Part shown: one piece after another, positions 9,668 through 19,366 of the stretch
How the letters are laid out: every line of letters starts with the position of its first letter
How positions within the stretch are numbered: position 1 is the first letter of the stretch
Source: Cyclobacteriaceae bacterium
GTDB lineage: Bacteria; Bacteroidota; Bacteroidia; Cytophagales; Cyclobacteriaceae
Length of the DNA stretch: 64,000 nucleotides
Assembly: GCA_016787755.1 (NCBI GenBank)
Contig: JAEUUA010000001.1
Span: forward strand, 268,584-332,583
Reading direction: 5' to 3'
Notes under the pieces: model-generated
What the model saw: the letters and a program-made list of their open reading frames with translations, nothing else
Told to the model about the DNA's origin: nothing
The model's database searches: none
Made by a program: the position numbers and the translations under genes

Positions 9668-10726
9668 ATGAAGATTACCCTTCCTGAAAACAGACACCTA
9701 ATAATCCTTCAGTATATTTTGTTTGTTTCCTTAATCCTTTATTTCGGAAGTTCTCTATTTATTCCCCTTTCTTTTGCGATACTAATTAGTTGTGTACTCT
9801 ATCCTTTTTGCACTTTACTTGAAAGGCACAAATTTGGCCGAATGAGTGCAATTGTCATAAGTCTTACAGTGTTAACGATATCTATTGGTTTGCTGGTATT
9901 TTTATTGATCAATCAACTGCTTGGTTTTTTTCAGGAACTGCCCGAAATAAAATTAAAAGTTGCCGGAACGTTCGAAGAAATCAGCGTATGGTTGAGTAAC
10001 AACTTTAACATCGAGCGGGATACGCAACTTCAATGGCTAAACAAAACAATTAATGACTCGGGGGGTAACGCAATGTCCTTCATTAGCAATACGATATCTG
10101 CCTCTGCCGTTGGTATTGTGTTTGTAATTCTCATCCCTATCTATGTGGCATTGATATTATACTATCGGCAAAAATGGATCGATGTATTATATCGGTTGTT
10201 TCCAAATGAAGGGCGTGAACGGATAATGCTAATTGTGAAATTGAGCATTCAGTCTTACCATAATTTTATTAAAGGAATGGCTGCCGTCTATATCATTGTT
10301 GGTATTCTGAATAGCACAGGTCTGTTTTTATTAGGAATACCTCACGCCTTTCTATTTGGGTTCATTGCAGCGGTGCTTACATTTATACCTTATGTAGGTA
10401 TTCTGGTAGGCGCGTTGCTTCCCATCTCTATGGCGTGGATTACCTATAATTCCATTTGGTATCCTCTTGGCGTAATCGGGATTTTTGCTTTTGTTCAATA
10501 TTTGGAAGCCAACTTGATTTTTCCTCTGGCTGTGAGTAGTCGTTTGAAAATTAATGCACTCGTCACCATTATGGCAATTTTCGCAGGGGCCATTATTTGG
10601 GGCGTTTCAGGAATGATATTGTTTATCCCTTTTTTAGGAATTCTTAAACTTATTGCTGACCGAACGCCATCGCTTAAAACGCTTTCTATAATATTAGGAG
10701 AAAAAAAAGATTCTAATCCTTTTTAA
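9668..10726 (+). CDS. AI-2E family transporter (permease)
   Basis: Integral membrane protein of 352 residues with about eight hydrophobic segments, belonging to the AI-2E/PerM/YdiK family. The best conserved region is about residues 220-265 (GIPHAFLFGFIAAVLTFIPY, then VGILVGALLPI). Members have been linked to autoinducer-2 export and to sodium/proton exchange, so the substrate cannot be assigned here. Its 3' end overlaps the convergent ispF by 14 nt. Confidence 0.85.
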   Translation: MKITLPENRHLIILQYILFVSLILYFGSSLFIPLSFAILISCVLYPFCTLLERHKFGRMSAIVISLTVLTISIGLLVFLLINQLLGFFQELPEIKLKVAGTFEEISVWLSNNFNIERDTQLQWLNKTINDSGGNAMSFISNTISASAVGIVFVILIPIYVALILYYRQKWIDVLYRLFPNEGRERIMLIVKLSIQSYHNFIKGMAAVYIIVGILNSTGLFLLGIPHAFLFGFIAAVLTFIPYVGILVGALLPISMAWITYNSIWYPLGVIGIFAFVQYLEANLIFPLAVSSRLKINALVTIMAIFAGAIIWGVSGMILFIPFLGILKLIADRTPSLKTLSIILGEKKDSNPF

Positions 10727-11192
10727 TTAATGCTACCGCGTAGGCATTCACGCCTTCTTCACGACCCACATAACCAAGTCGCTCGGCTGTAGTCGCTTTA
10801 ATAGAAATATCGTCTTCTTCAATATTCATGAGTGGAGCGAGTACTCTTTTCATTTCAGGAATATGTGGATTTACTTTTGGATGTTCCAACGTGAGTGTAC
10901 AATCAACATTCTCAATCGTCCACCCTTTGTCGGCAAGCATACGGGTAACATCCTTCAAAAAATATTTACTGTCTTTGCCAGCCCATTGTGGGTCTTTATT
11001 GGAATAATGAAAACCAATGTCCCTCAGGTTAGCTGCTCCCAAGAGCGCATCACAGATGGCATGGATCAATACATCGGCATCTGAATGGCCAACTGCCCCT
11101 TTAGATGCATCGAGCTTAATACCCCCTAAATAAAAATCGCGTCCTGTTTCCAATTGATGCACGTCAAAGCCAAGCCCAACACGGATTTTCAT
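10713..11192 (-). CDS. ispF: 2-C-methyl-D-erythritol 2,4-cyclodiphosphate synthase
   Basis: Fifth enzyme of the non-mevalonate (MEP) isoprenoid pathway; it cyclises the CDP-methylerythritol phosphate intermediate with release of CMP. Length (159 residues) and motifs are typical: Asp10 and His12 of the metal site (GFDVHQ), SDADVLIHAICDALLGA near residues 37-53, and the C-terminal TTAERLGYVGREEGV. No other MEP pathway gene is nearby. It shows that this organism makes isoprenoids by the MEP route. Confidence 0.96.
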   Translation of the reverse strand: MKIRVGLGFDVHQLETGRDFYLGGIKLDASKGAVGHSDADVLIHAICDALLGAANLRDIGFHYSNKDPQWAGKDSKYFLKDVTRMLADKGWTIENVDCTLTLEHPKVNPHIPEMKRVLAPLMNIEEDDISIKATTAERLGYVGREEGVNAYAVALIKKD

Positions 11193-11356
11193 GAGTTAAT
11201 TTTTTTGTTTAACGATCTCAAGGAACTGCCTTTATTGGCAAATCAATGGGTAAAGAATCTTAATGGCCAATTCATATCTTTACTTTTCCAAAAGTAGTCG
11301 GATTCGGTGAGATCATCGTATTGAAATTCATAATTACTTTCAAAACGGAACGTTAA

Positions 11357-12604
11357 CTATTCTTTTTTGGCTTTAGAATGATAGTATAGCACGTTTGAAT
11401 TTTCTTCTTTAAAAATCCCACTTCCAACGTGAACAATATTTTCCGTTGTTACTGATTCTATCAGATCGCTCTCTTTGTTAATTAACTCCGCATCGCCCGA
11501 TAAAGCCGCAAATGCTAAATTCATGGCGCGATTGATCACCTCCACTTTTTCAAACTCCTGACTGGTTTGAGCCTGATTTTTTACTTTTTGCAATTCATCA
11601 GGAGCTGGCCCATGTTTCAGTAATGATTCAACCACTGAATCTACTTCATTTTCTGCATCTATTAAATTAACTCCTTCCTTCACACGGCCACTGATTATCA
11701 TCAACCCGGGATCAACCGATCCCATTGTGAAAGAGGATATGGATGTGAAAACCTCTTTCTCCTTAACCAACTTATTGTACAGTCTACTTGAATGACCACG
11801 ACTAAGAATATCACTGATAAGCTCGGCTGCATAAAAATCATTATCAAATCGACCCGGCATATGAAAAGTTTTATATAACGCATTGGCCGGAACATTTTCA
11901 TATACAGATAGAGTTCGTTTGGCGTGTTGAATCGGTTCGGCAACCAATGATCGTTTTTTTCCCTTCCTGAAAGGAATTGGAGCAAACCATTTTTCAGAAA
12001 GTTGCTTTACCTGATCATAGGTTACATTGCCGGCCACTACTAAAATTGCATTGCCAGGAGTGTAGTGTGTGAAGAAAAAATCTCTTACATCGTCCAGTGT
12101 TGCATTCTCAATATGACTGATTTCTTTACCAATAGTCGCCCATTGATAAGGGTGCCTGGTATAGGCCAGTGGCCGAAGTTTTAGCCACACATCACCATAC
12201 GGTTGATTCAAATAACGTTGCTTAAATTCTTCAATAACAACTTTACGTTGCACATCAAGAACTTTTGGATCGAATGATAAGCCAAGCAGGCGATCACTTT
12301 CAAGCCAAAACCCTGTTTCCAAATTTGCAGCCGGAACAGTGAGGTAGTAATTAGTAATGTCAGTATTGGTGAATGCATTGTTTTCGCCACCCACAAGCTG
12401 TAAAGGCTCATCATAAGAAGGAACATTAATAGATCCACCAAACATTAAGTGTTCAAACAAATGCGCAAACCCTGTTTTATCAGGTCGTTCATCGCGTGAA
12501 CCTACATCGTACAAGATATTCATTACTGCAATTTGCACGGTGGGGTCTTCGTGCACAAAAACACGCAGGCCGTTGTCGAGGGTAAATGATGAAAATGAAA
12601 TCAT
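11357..12604 (-). CDS. M16 family zinc metallopeptidase
   Basis: Protein of 415 residues with the inverted zinc motif HxxEH at His48-Glu51-His52 (FAHLFEHLMFGG), and a downstream EEF glutamate region near residue 128. It corresponds to a single active-type M16 unit of about 45 kDa. There is no clear signal peptide, so it is probably cytoplasmic. It probably degrades peptides; a processing role cannot be excluded. No inactive M16 partner gene lies beside it. Confidence 0.9.
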   Translation of the reverse strand: MISFSSFTLDNGLRVFVHEDPTVQIAVMNILYDVGSRDERPDKTGFAHLFEHLMFGGSINVPSYDEPLQLVGGENNAFTNTDITNYYLTVPAANLETGFWLESDRLLGLSFDPKVLDVQRKVVIEEFKQRYLNQPYGDVWLKLRPLAYTRHPYQWATIGKEISHIENATLDDVRDFFFTHYTPGNAILVVAGNVTYDQVKQLSEKWFAPIPFRKGKKRSLVAEPIQHAKRTLSVYENVPANALYKTFHMPGRFDNDFYAAELISDILSRGHSSRLYNKLVKEKEVFTSISSFTMGSVDPGLMIISGRVKEGVNLIDAENEVDSVVESLLKHGPAPDELQKVKNQAQTSQEFEKVEVINRAMNLAFAALSGDAELINKESDLIESVTTENIVHVGSGIFKEENSNVLYYHSKAKKE

Positions 12605-12705
12605 TATTTAGAAATTCTTTAAAATAAATTTGTTGAGCAAGCGGGCGCAAGATAGGCTAGCGGTTAATTTTTATCTATATTTTCGCACCGCAGATATTTT
12701 AATTT

Positions 12706-13923
12706 ATGTCAGTAGAGATTATTCTTATCATCCTTAGTTCTCTGGTCGTTTTTAGCTATCTGTTCGACTTGGTTGCTCGGCAGTTTAAAATACCTTCGGT
12801 CATTCTGCTCATGCTCAGTGGAATTGGACTTCATTATCTTTCAGATCTATTAGAACTTCCTAAACTCAACTTTGGCCCTATTCTACCCTTGGTGGGAACC
12901 ATCGGGCTGATATTAATTGTATTGGAAGGCGCGTTGGAACTGAAACTTGAGAGAAACAATCTCGGTCTTATTAGAAGATCTTTAGGTTCAGCATTTTTTA
13001 TTCTCATTCTTACCAGTGTATCGCTGGCCCTATTTTATTATTTCACCACGGGTCAGGATTTTAGAACGATTTTTATAAACGCCATTCCATTAGGGGTTAT
13101 CAGTTCAGCCATCGCCATTCCGTCCGCTGGAGTGCTGTCTCCGGAGCGAAAGGATTTTATCATTTATGAGTCTTCTTTATCTGATATTTTTGGTATTATC
13201 CTTTTTAATTTCATGATTTCAAATCAAACAGTAAATGCCAACTCCTTTTTTAGATTGGGATGGCAAACTGTTTTAATCCTGGTTCTGTCCTTGCTCTTTT
13301 GTCTGGCACTTTTATACCTCTTGAAAAGAATTACCCATCACCTAAAGTTCTTTTTGATCATTGCTATGTTGATTTTAATTTATGCCATTGGGAAATATTA
13401 TCACCTTCCCACGTTAGTGATTGTACTTGCCTTTGGCCTTTTTCTTAACAACTTACATTGGATTGAACACCCAACTTTTAAACGAATTTTTTCCTACGAT
13501 AATTTTGCCAAGGATCTTACACAACTCACTCAACTAAGCGGTGAGAGTGCGTTTATCGTCCGTACTTTTTTCTTTTTGATTTTTGGATTTACACTTAATG
13601 TTGAGTCACTATTTAATTTAGAGGTACTTAGAAATGGGTTGATTATCATTTTCATTATTTATTTGATACGAATCATTTATCAAAAGATCTTTGTTCGTGC
13701 CGCAACTATGGCAGAATATTTTCTTGCTCCTCGGGGTCTTATCAGCATTCTACTTTTTTTTAGTATTCCGGATACATTAAGGCTTAAGGGTCTTGGCGAT
13801 GGATTATTATTCTTTGTGATTCTTGCCACTAGTGTTATCATGACTTTTGGTTTCTTCAGTCTTCCTAAAAAGAAATCTGTTGAAACTCCACGGCAAAATA
13901 GTTCAGATTCTCCTTCTACATAA
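12706..13923 (+). CDS. Cation:proton antiporter (CPA1/NhaP type)
   Basis: Membrane protein of 405 residues with about 12 hydrophobic segments, resembling sodium (or potassium)/proton exchangers. The conserved core is seen at VISSAIAIPSAGVLSPERKD (about residues 137-156), followed by ESSLSDIFGIILFN, where the acidic residues of the ion site lie. There is no C-terminal TrkA regulatory domain, so it is a short form. The E1 dehydrogenase gene follows after only 18 nt and may be co-transcribed. Confidence 0.85.
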   Translation: MSVEIILIILSSLVVFSYLFDLVARQFKIPSVILLMLSGIGLHYLSDLLELPKLNFGPILPLVGTIGLILIVLEGALELKLERNNLGLIRRSLGSAFFILILTSVSLALFYYFTTGQDFRTIFINAIPLGVISSAIAIPSAGVLSPERKDFIIYESSLSDIFGIILFNFMISNQTVNANSFFRLGWQTVLILVLSLLFCLALLYLLKRITHHLKFFLIIAMLILIYAIGKYYHLPTLVIVLAFGLFLNNLHWIEHPTFKRIFSYDNFAKDLTQLTQLSGESAFIVRTFFFLIFGFTLNVESLFNLEVLRNGLIIIFIIYLIRIIYQKIFVRAATMAEYFLAPRGLISILLFFSIPDTLRLKGLGDGLLFFVILATSVIMTFGFFSLPKKKSVETPRQNSSDSPST

Positions 13924-13941
13924 TTATTGTTCCTGTTCCCT

Positions 13942-15921
13942 ATGAACTTTAAACGCAAAAAATATTCTGATGAAATGCTTCACAGCCTTTATGAAGCATT
14001 GCTTCGCCCCAGGTTGATTGAAGAAAAAATGTTGATCCTTCTTCGTCAAAATAAAATAAGCAAATGGTTTAGTGGTATTGGTCAGGAAGCAATTTCGGTG
14101 GGCATTACCCAAGCACTTGATAAGGACGAATACATCTTGCCCATGCACCGCAACCTGGGTGTGTTCACCGGGAGGGAATTACCATTCACAAAACTCTTCG
14201 CACAATGGCAGGGCACAGTGATGGGCTACACAAAGGGTCGAGATCGTTCATTTCACTTTGGCACTAACGAACATCATATTGTTGGTATGATTTCTCACTT
14301 AGGTCCACAAAATGGGGTAGCCGATGGGATTGCACTTGCCTCAAAACTAAAAGACGAACAAAAAATTACTGTAGTCTTCAATGGCGATGGAGGAACCAGT
14401 CAAGGCGATTTTCATGAAGCGCTTAATGTCGCTGCCGTATGGGACTTGCCGGTGATCTTTGTGGTTGAAAATAACGGATATGGACTATCAACACCCAGCA
14501 GCGAGCAGTTTAAATGCAAACAATTTATTGATAAAGCCATTGGCTACGGAATACAAGGGGTGCAGGTAGATGGTAACAATGTGTTGGAAGTATATGATAC
14601 TGTAAAAACATTGGCCACCAACATGCGAAAAAAGCCTCAGCCTGTTTTACTGGAGTGTATTACGTTTCGCATGCGCGGACACGAAGAGGCCTCCGGCACT
14701 AAATACGTTCCGAAAAAATTAATGGACGAATGGGGCAAGAAAGATCCGGTTGATAATTATGAGAAGTTCTTGATGGACGAGGGGATAATTGATCGACCTC
14801 ATGTTGACTCCATTCGAAAAAAAATCAAGAAAGAAATTGAAATTGGATTAGAAAGCGCTTTTCAGGAAAAGTTACCTATACCCAATACAGAGGTCGAAAT
14901 TAATGACGTATTCGCACCTTTCACTCAAGCGTTAACGAAACCTATTTCCGAAAAAAAAACAGATCGAAGATTTATTGATGCCATCAGTGATGGGTTAAGA
15001 CAAAGTATGGAATGCTTTCCCAATTTAGTGTTAATGGGTCAGGACATAGCCGATTATGGTGGTGTGTTCAAAATTACAGAAGGCTTTGTTCAAAAGTTCG
15101 GGAAAGCAAGAGTTAGAAACACGCCACTCTGTGAAGCTGCCATAGTGGGGGCATCCTTAGGACTCTCAATAAAAGGCATGAAGGCAATGGTAGAGATGCA
15201 GTTTGCCGATTTTGTTACCGAAGGCTTTAATCAGATCGTTAACAATTTAGCGAAAACACATTGGCGCTGGGGTCAGCCTGCCGATGTAGTTGTGCGTATG
15301 CCAACAGGGGCTGGCACAGCAGCCGGTCCGTTTCATAGTCAAAGTAATGAAGCCTGGTTTTTTCATACCCCAGGATTAAAAATAGTTTATCCATCCAATC
15401 CCTATGATGCAAAGGGTCTGTTATGTGCCGCGTTAGAGGATCCAAATCCCTATTTATATTTTGAACACAAAGCATTGTATAGATCAATCAAAGAAGAGAT
15501 TCCTGATGATTATTATACGATAGAAATAGGGAAGGCAAACTTAGTAATGGAGGGAAGTGATCTCTCAATCATTACATATGGAATGGGTGTTCATTGGGCG
15601 AAAGAAATTTTGGCAAACATACCTGATGTGAGTGCCGATGTGCTTGACTTAAGAACACTTCTTCCGTGGGATAAAGAAGCAGTACTAGAAACGGTAAAGA
15701 AAACTAATCGCATACTAATTCTGCATGAAGATACTTTGACGGGTGGAATTGGAGGTGAAATTGCTGCGTGGATTAGCGAGTATGCTTTTGAGCACCTTGA
15801 TGCCCCCGTAAAACGTGTTGCCAGTTTAGATACTCCAATTCCTTTCGCAGCAACACTAGAAAATAATTTCTTACCAAAAGGAAGAATAAAATCTGCGATT
15901 GAAGAGTTGCTGAAGTATTAG
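13942..15921 (+). CDS. 2-oxoacid dehydrogenase E1, fused alpha and beta subunits
   Basis: Thiamine-diphosphate-dependent E1 component of a pyruvate or branched-chain 2-oxoacid dehydrogenase complex. Residues about 1-310 are the alpha half with the ThDP motif (GDGGTSQGDFHEALN followed by ENNGYG). Residues about 335-659 are the beta half (GQDIADYGGVFKITEGF, later PYLYFEHKALYR). The frame starts at a TTG five codons earlier; the ATG at 13942 is preferred because it opens on MNFKRKKYS and needs no rare start. Such fusions are known in Bacteroidota. No E2 or E3 gene is adjacent, so substrate choice is open. Confidence 0.92.
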   Translation: MNFKRKKYSDEMLHSLYEALLRPRLIEEKMLILLRQNKISKWFSGIGQEAISVGITQALDKDEYILPMHRNLGVFTGRELPFTKLFAQWQGTVMGYTKGRDRSFHFGTNEHHIVGMISHLGPQNGVADGIALASKLKDEQKITVVFNGDGGTSQGDFHEALNVAAVWDLPVIFVVENNGYGLSTPSSEQFKCKQFIDKAIGYGIQGVQVDGNNVLEVYDTVKTLATNMRKKPQPVLLECITFRMRGHEEASGTKYVPKKLMDEWGKKDPVDNYEKFLMDEGIIDRPHVDSIRKKIKKEIEIGLESAFQEKLPIPNTEVEINDVFAPFTQALTKPISEKKTDRRFIDAISDGLRQSMECFPNLVLMGQDIADYGGVFKITEGFVQKFGKARVRNTPLCEAAIVGASLGLSIKGMKAMVEMQFADFVTEGFNQIVNNLAKTHWRWGQPADVVVRMPTGAGTAAGPFHSQSNEAWFFHTPGLKIVYPSNPYDAKGLLCAALEDPNPYLYFEHKALYRSIKEEIPDDYYTIEIGKANLVMEGSDLSIITYGMGVHWAKEILANIPDVSADVLDLRTLLPWDKEAVLETVKKTNRILILHEDTLTGGIGGEIAAWISEYAFEHLDAPVKRVASLDTPIPFAATLENNFLPKGRIKSAIEELLKY

Positions 15922-15949
15922 TCCATAATCCTTTACTCAATCTCAAAAG

Positions 15950-15970
15950 AAACGCCTTGCAAAGGCGTTT
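15950..15970 (+). terminator. Hairpin after the E1 gene
   Basis: Inverted repeat AAACGCCTT / AAGGCGTTT with a 3-base loop, 28 bases after the E1 stop. The U-run after it is poor, so it is a weak or Rho-assisted terminator, or an mRNA-stabilising hairpin. Confidence 0.5.
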
Positions 15971-16020
15971 ATAACAAAGGCCATTTTTCCTTATCTTGGC
16001 CTGTTTATAGCCTGAATATC

Positions 16021-18843
16021 TTGATAGAGAGCAAGAACATCGTAAGCAAAACACTTTCACACCTCATTTTATGTTGTGTCCTGCTCTCCTTTTTGCTTAC
16101 CACCTCTACTTCATTTGCTCAAGATAGGAAGCCCGTCAATAACAAAAGGCAAATCAGAGAAACGCGCGCTAAATCGGTTAAGAGAAAGGAAAAAGCAACC
16201 ACAAAAGATATTGCTGGCAAGCGACTTCGCACTCGCAATCAATCATCGGCTCAACGAGCGGTTTACTCAGCAACTTCTCCCTACAGGAACAAAAGAGGTT
16301 CGGGAGGGGATAAAGTAGGAACCCCTATTGGAGGCGGTAAAGGACCAAGGATCAGATCACGCTCAGGAGAAGCGGCCCGTGCCAATGTGTATCCGCAGAA
16401 AGGTCCTTTCGTAAATCACAATTCCAAAAAACCTGGCGGAGTCAAGTATGATAACCGGAAGGAAGTGGCGCGAGCAGCACGCTTAGGTACCACCCAACGT
16501 GAACCACCCGGCAGAAAGAAACGCATTACTCCACGATCAAATTCGCAAGCCTTTGTTACCCGCGGGAGAAGTAACGTTTATTGGGGCAAGTACTCCAAAG
16601 GTGAAAAGGCAATTACAACCGATGTTGCAGGAAGGCCGCTTCGTACAAAGAATTTTAGGACTCCTTCACGAGGTGTGATGAAAGCGGGAGACCCTTATTA
16701 TGGCAGAAAAAAAACGGGTGATCGCGCCTATAGCGGAACATTTCGATCAGGGTACAAAACGGCATCAAGAAGAGGTGAACTTCCCTGGAAAGGTGATATT
16801 TCCGGACACCCAATAAGAAAAAGACCAGACCGCAATAATCAGGTAGCTGGAGTTCGCGAACCCGGAAAAGGAGGAGGAAGTGTTAGTGGGCAGTTTAGAT
16901 CAAACAAACCTCTTAAACCAAAAGCCCCTGGGGCCAATTTTTCGTACATGCGAAGTGATCAGAATAAACTGCGAGGTATTAAACCAGAGAAAGGAGGCGG
17001 CAGTGTTAGCGGAAAATACAAATCGAATGAACCTCTTCGTGCCCGTGCTCCTGGATTAAGTACTTCTTTAATGCGCAAAGATCAAGGTAAACTTAGGGGT
17101 ATAAAACCTGAGCGAGGCGGTGGAAGTGTGAGTGGAAAATATAAATCAAACGAACCCCTTCGCGCACGGGCACCAGGTATAAGTACCTCTTTAATGAGCA
17201 GAGATTTGGGAAGATTGAAAGGTGTAAAATCTGCAAAAGGGGGTGGCAGCATTAGCGCACAGTTGAATAAAGGAAAAAATTCACCCCTTGCTAAACGTTC
17301 ACCCGCGAATCCGAAAGTTGCAGGTATGCAGGCAAATTATAAAGGCACACTGAGACGTGAGAATCAGGGATTTAGTCAACGGGGTCTAAACTATTCAGGT
17401 AACATTAAATCTATGCGGCCAGAAAAAGGGGGTGGAAGTATTAGTGCCCAGATGAAAAGAAATAATAATGGTCAACCTATTCCGGCAAAACAACCCTTGG
17501 ATAAACGTGCCGCCAATTTCCAAGGAAACTATAAAGGTTTTATAAAACGAAGTTCCATTCCTTCCGGATTTAGCCAAGATGGCTTAAACTATTCTGGCAG
17601 TATGAAAGCGCGAAAGCCGTTAAGGGGTGGCGGAAGTATTAGTGGTTCCGTGATAAGTAACAAACCTTTGCCCGCATACACGCCTAATTCCGTTTCAAGG
17701 AGACTTAGCATATATCAAGGCAATAGTAAGGGTGGGCGTAAATCATTTAGTCAGGAAGGATACAATTATACCGGAAATATCAGGCAGCAGAAAAAATCCT
17801 ATAGCCAAGCGGGGTATGATTATACGGGAGATCTCAAACTAAGGAAAAAGACTTATAGCCAAGAAGGGTATGACTATACAGGAGATCTCAAACTAAGGAA
17901 AAAGACTTATAGCCAAGAAGGGTATGACTATACAGGAGATCTCAAACTAAGAAAAAAGACTTATAGTCAGGATGGATATGATTATACCGGTGACATTATT
18001 CAGAAAAAGAAAACCTACAGTCAAGACGGTTATGACTTTTCTGGATACAATAAGACGAAGAAACCCTTCAAGGGAGGCGGGAGCATTAGCGGAAAACTGT
18101 GGAATAATAATGGCAAGCCTTTACCTGTAACAGTTCCAACTGGAGATCAAGCAAAAGACATCAACTATTCAGGTAAAACAAAACTTCCTTTATTAAAACG
18201 CGAATATGTTCGCAATCCAAATGCTCATGAAAAGGCATTAAAAAAACATAGTCCGTATGAAAATACCTATCAGGTAAATGGATTAATAGTAAGCATGAAG
18301 CAAAAGGAAACATCCACCAAACCAAAAGCAGCAAAAGGCTCTATGCCCGGTGTAGGGCCTACCAAAGCAACGATAAAAGCCAGTGAATACAAAGGTCGCT
18401 TAAAGGTGTATTGGGATTATAAACATAATCCCAGCAGTGCCGAAGGATCGCTGAATACATTCAAAAACACCAAATCTTTTGAACAAGCAACCTCATTTAC
18501 AGGTAAAACAAGGTTAACAAAAAATTATCGGCATAATCCCAACAGTAATAAATATGCGTTAGATGGAATTGCTCCAAGTCGTGCCTCTGCGCGGATAGAC
18601 GACTATCAGGGGAATGTGAAAATGAATAAGTACAATCATAAAAAGCATTTTCCTGATGCTGAATTTGCGCATGGCAAAGTAAACAATGTGAAAGGCGAGC
18701 GAACTATTATGACCGACTTTAAGTTATTGTGGACTAAGTTGTTTAAGAAAAATAATATGCAGCCCGATGCCGTGAAAGACAAAGTAAGAAGGCCGCGTTA
18801 TGATAAGAAAGAAAAAGAACTCTGGAAAGATTTATACGACTAA
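16021..18843 (+). CDS. Large basic secreted repeat protein, function unknown
   Basis: About 940 residues with an N-terminal signal peptide (hydrophobic segment about residues 12-32, cleavage near FAQ). The rest is very rich in Lys, Arg, Gly, Ser and Tyr and should be strongly positively charged. It holds two repeat families: a 41-residue unit starting KGGGSVSG (three copies, residues 283-405) and an 18-residue unit around TYSQEGYDYTGDLKLRKK (six copies, about residues 575-682). A 'GGGSISG/GGGSISA' motif recurs between them, and NPN motifs recur toward the C-terminus. No ATG exists in frame near the signal peptide, so the start is taken as TTG at 16021. I do not recognise the family. A YtxJ gene follows 2 nt later. 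Surface, matrix or nucleic-acid-binding roles are all possible. Confidence 0.8.
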   Translation: MIESKNIVSKTLSHLILCCVLLSFLLTTSTSFAQDRKPVNNKRQIRETRAKSVKRKEKATTKDIAGKRLRTRNQSSAQRAVYSATSPYRNKRGSGGDKVGTPIGGGKGPRIRSRSGEAARANVYPQKGPFVNHNSKKPGGVKYDNRKEVARAARLGTTQREPPGRKKRITPRSNSQAFVTRGRSNVYWGKYSKGEKAITTDVAGRPLRTKNFRTPSRGVMKAGDPYYGRKKTGDRAYSGTFRSGYKTASRRGELPWKGDISGHPIRKRPDRNNQVAGVREPGKGGGSVSGQFRSNKPLKPKAPGANFSYMRSDQNKLRGIKPEKGGGSVSGKYKSNEPLRARAPGLSTSLMRKDQGKLRGIKPERGGGSVSGKYKSNEPLRARAPGISTSLMSRDLGRLKGVKSAKGGGSISAQLNKGKNSPLAKRSPANPKVAGMQANYKGTLRRENQGFSQRGLNYSGNIKSMRPEKGGGSISAQMKRNNNGQPIPAKQPLDKRAANFQGNYKGFIKRSSIPSGFSQDGLNYSGSMKARKPLRGGGSISGSVISNKPLPAYTPNSVSRRLSIYQGNSKGGRKSFSQEGYNYTGNIRQQKKSYSQAGYDYTGDLKLRKKTYSQEGYDYTGDLKLRKKTYSQEGYDYTGDLKLRKKTYSQDGYDYTGDIIQKKKTYSQDGYDFSGYNKTKKPFKGGGSISGKLWNNNGKPLPVTVPTGDQAKDINYSGKTKLPLLKREYVRNPNAHEKALKKHSPYENTYQVNGLIVSMKQKETSTKPKAAKGSMPGVGPTKATIKASEYKGRLKVYWDYKHNPSSAEGSLNTFKNTKSFEQATSFTGKTRLTKNYRHNPNSNKYALDGIAPSRASARIDDYQGNVKMNKYNHKKHFPDAEFAHGKVNNVKGERTIMTDFKLLWTKLFKKNNMQPDAVKDKVRRPRYDKKEKELWKDLYD
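16867..17235 (+). repeat. Three in-frame 123-bp tandem repeats
   Basis: Units begin at 16867, 16990 and 17113, each encoding 41 residues starting (K/R)GGGSVSG. Copies 2 and 3 are the most alike (both run on with KYKSNEPLRARAPG). A decayed fourth copy starts at 17236. Confidence 0.85.
17743..18066 (+). repeat. Six in-frame 54-bp tandem repeats
   Basis: Units begin at 17743, 17797, 17851, 17905, 17959 and 18013, each encoding 18 residues with the (S/T)(Y/F)SQ..GY(D/N)(Y/F) pattern. The units at 17851 and 17905 differ at a single base, which points to recent duplication. Confidence 0.9.
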
Positions 18844-18845
18844 TT

Positions 18846-19205
18846 ATGAATTGGATTAACCTCACAAGCAAGAATCAACTAGAAAATTTAATTATAGAAT
18901 CAACAAAGGAACCAGTTATTATTTTTAAACACAGCACTGCTTGTTCCATAAGTAGGGCAACTCTTGATCGGCTGGAAAGGAATTGGAAAGATGGGGAATT
19001 GACGCACGTTAAACCTTACTTTCTGGATCTCTTATCTTACCGTGAAATTTCAAACAGCATAGCGGAAAATTTTGATGTGGAACATCAATCGCCACAGGTT
19101 TTAATTATCAGCAACGGAAAATCTGTATTCGACCGGTCACATTTTGAAATTTCTTTTGCCCAGGTTGAGCATGAATTAAATGCAATTCCGGCATTAAAGA
19201 ATTAG
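18846..19205 (+). CDS. ytxJ: Bacilliredoxin-like protein YtxJ
   Basis: Cytoplasmic protein of 119 residues with a thioredoxin-like fold and a single redox Cys in FKHSTACSISR (about residues 28-38), the signature of the YtxJ/DUF2847 family. In bacillithiol-producing bacteria this family is proposed to remove bacillithiol from proteins. Its presence suggests a bacillithiol-type thiol system in this organism, although no bshA/B/C gene lies in the window. It starts 2 nt after the repeat-protein gene and must share its transcript. Confidence 0.85.
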   Translation: MNWINLTSKNQLENLIIESTKEPVIIFKHSTACSISRATLDRLERNWKDGELTHVKPYFLDLLSYREISNSIAENFDVEHQSPQVLIISNGKSVFDRSHFEISFAQVEHELNAIPALKN

Positions 19206-19366
19206 CACTGTACCTGTTCTACTAACGATCAAAATTGCTTAATTAAAGCTATTTTGTTCTGATTTTCGGTAGAGATAGCGTTTTTTAGAAAGGCTGGATT
19301 TATAACAATAGCTATTATATGTGCGTTACTTGGCTTAGATTTATCTTTTCAAAGAAAGGAACAGAA

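Noticed and set aside
17743..18066. Regular 54-bp repeats that could suggest a CRISPR array
   Set aside because: The repeats are contiguous, have no unique spacers, stay in the reading frame of the basic repeat protein, and encode the same residues.
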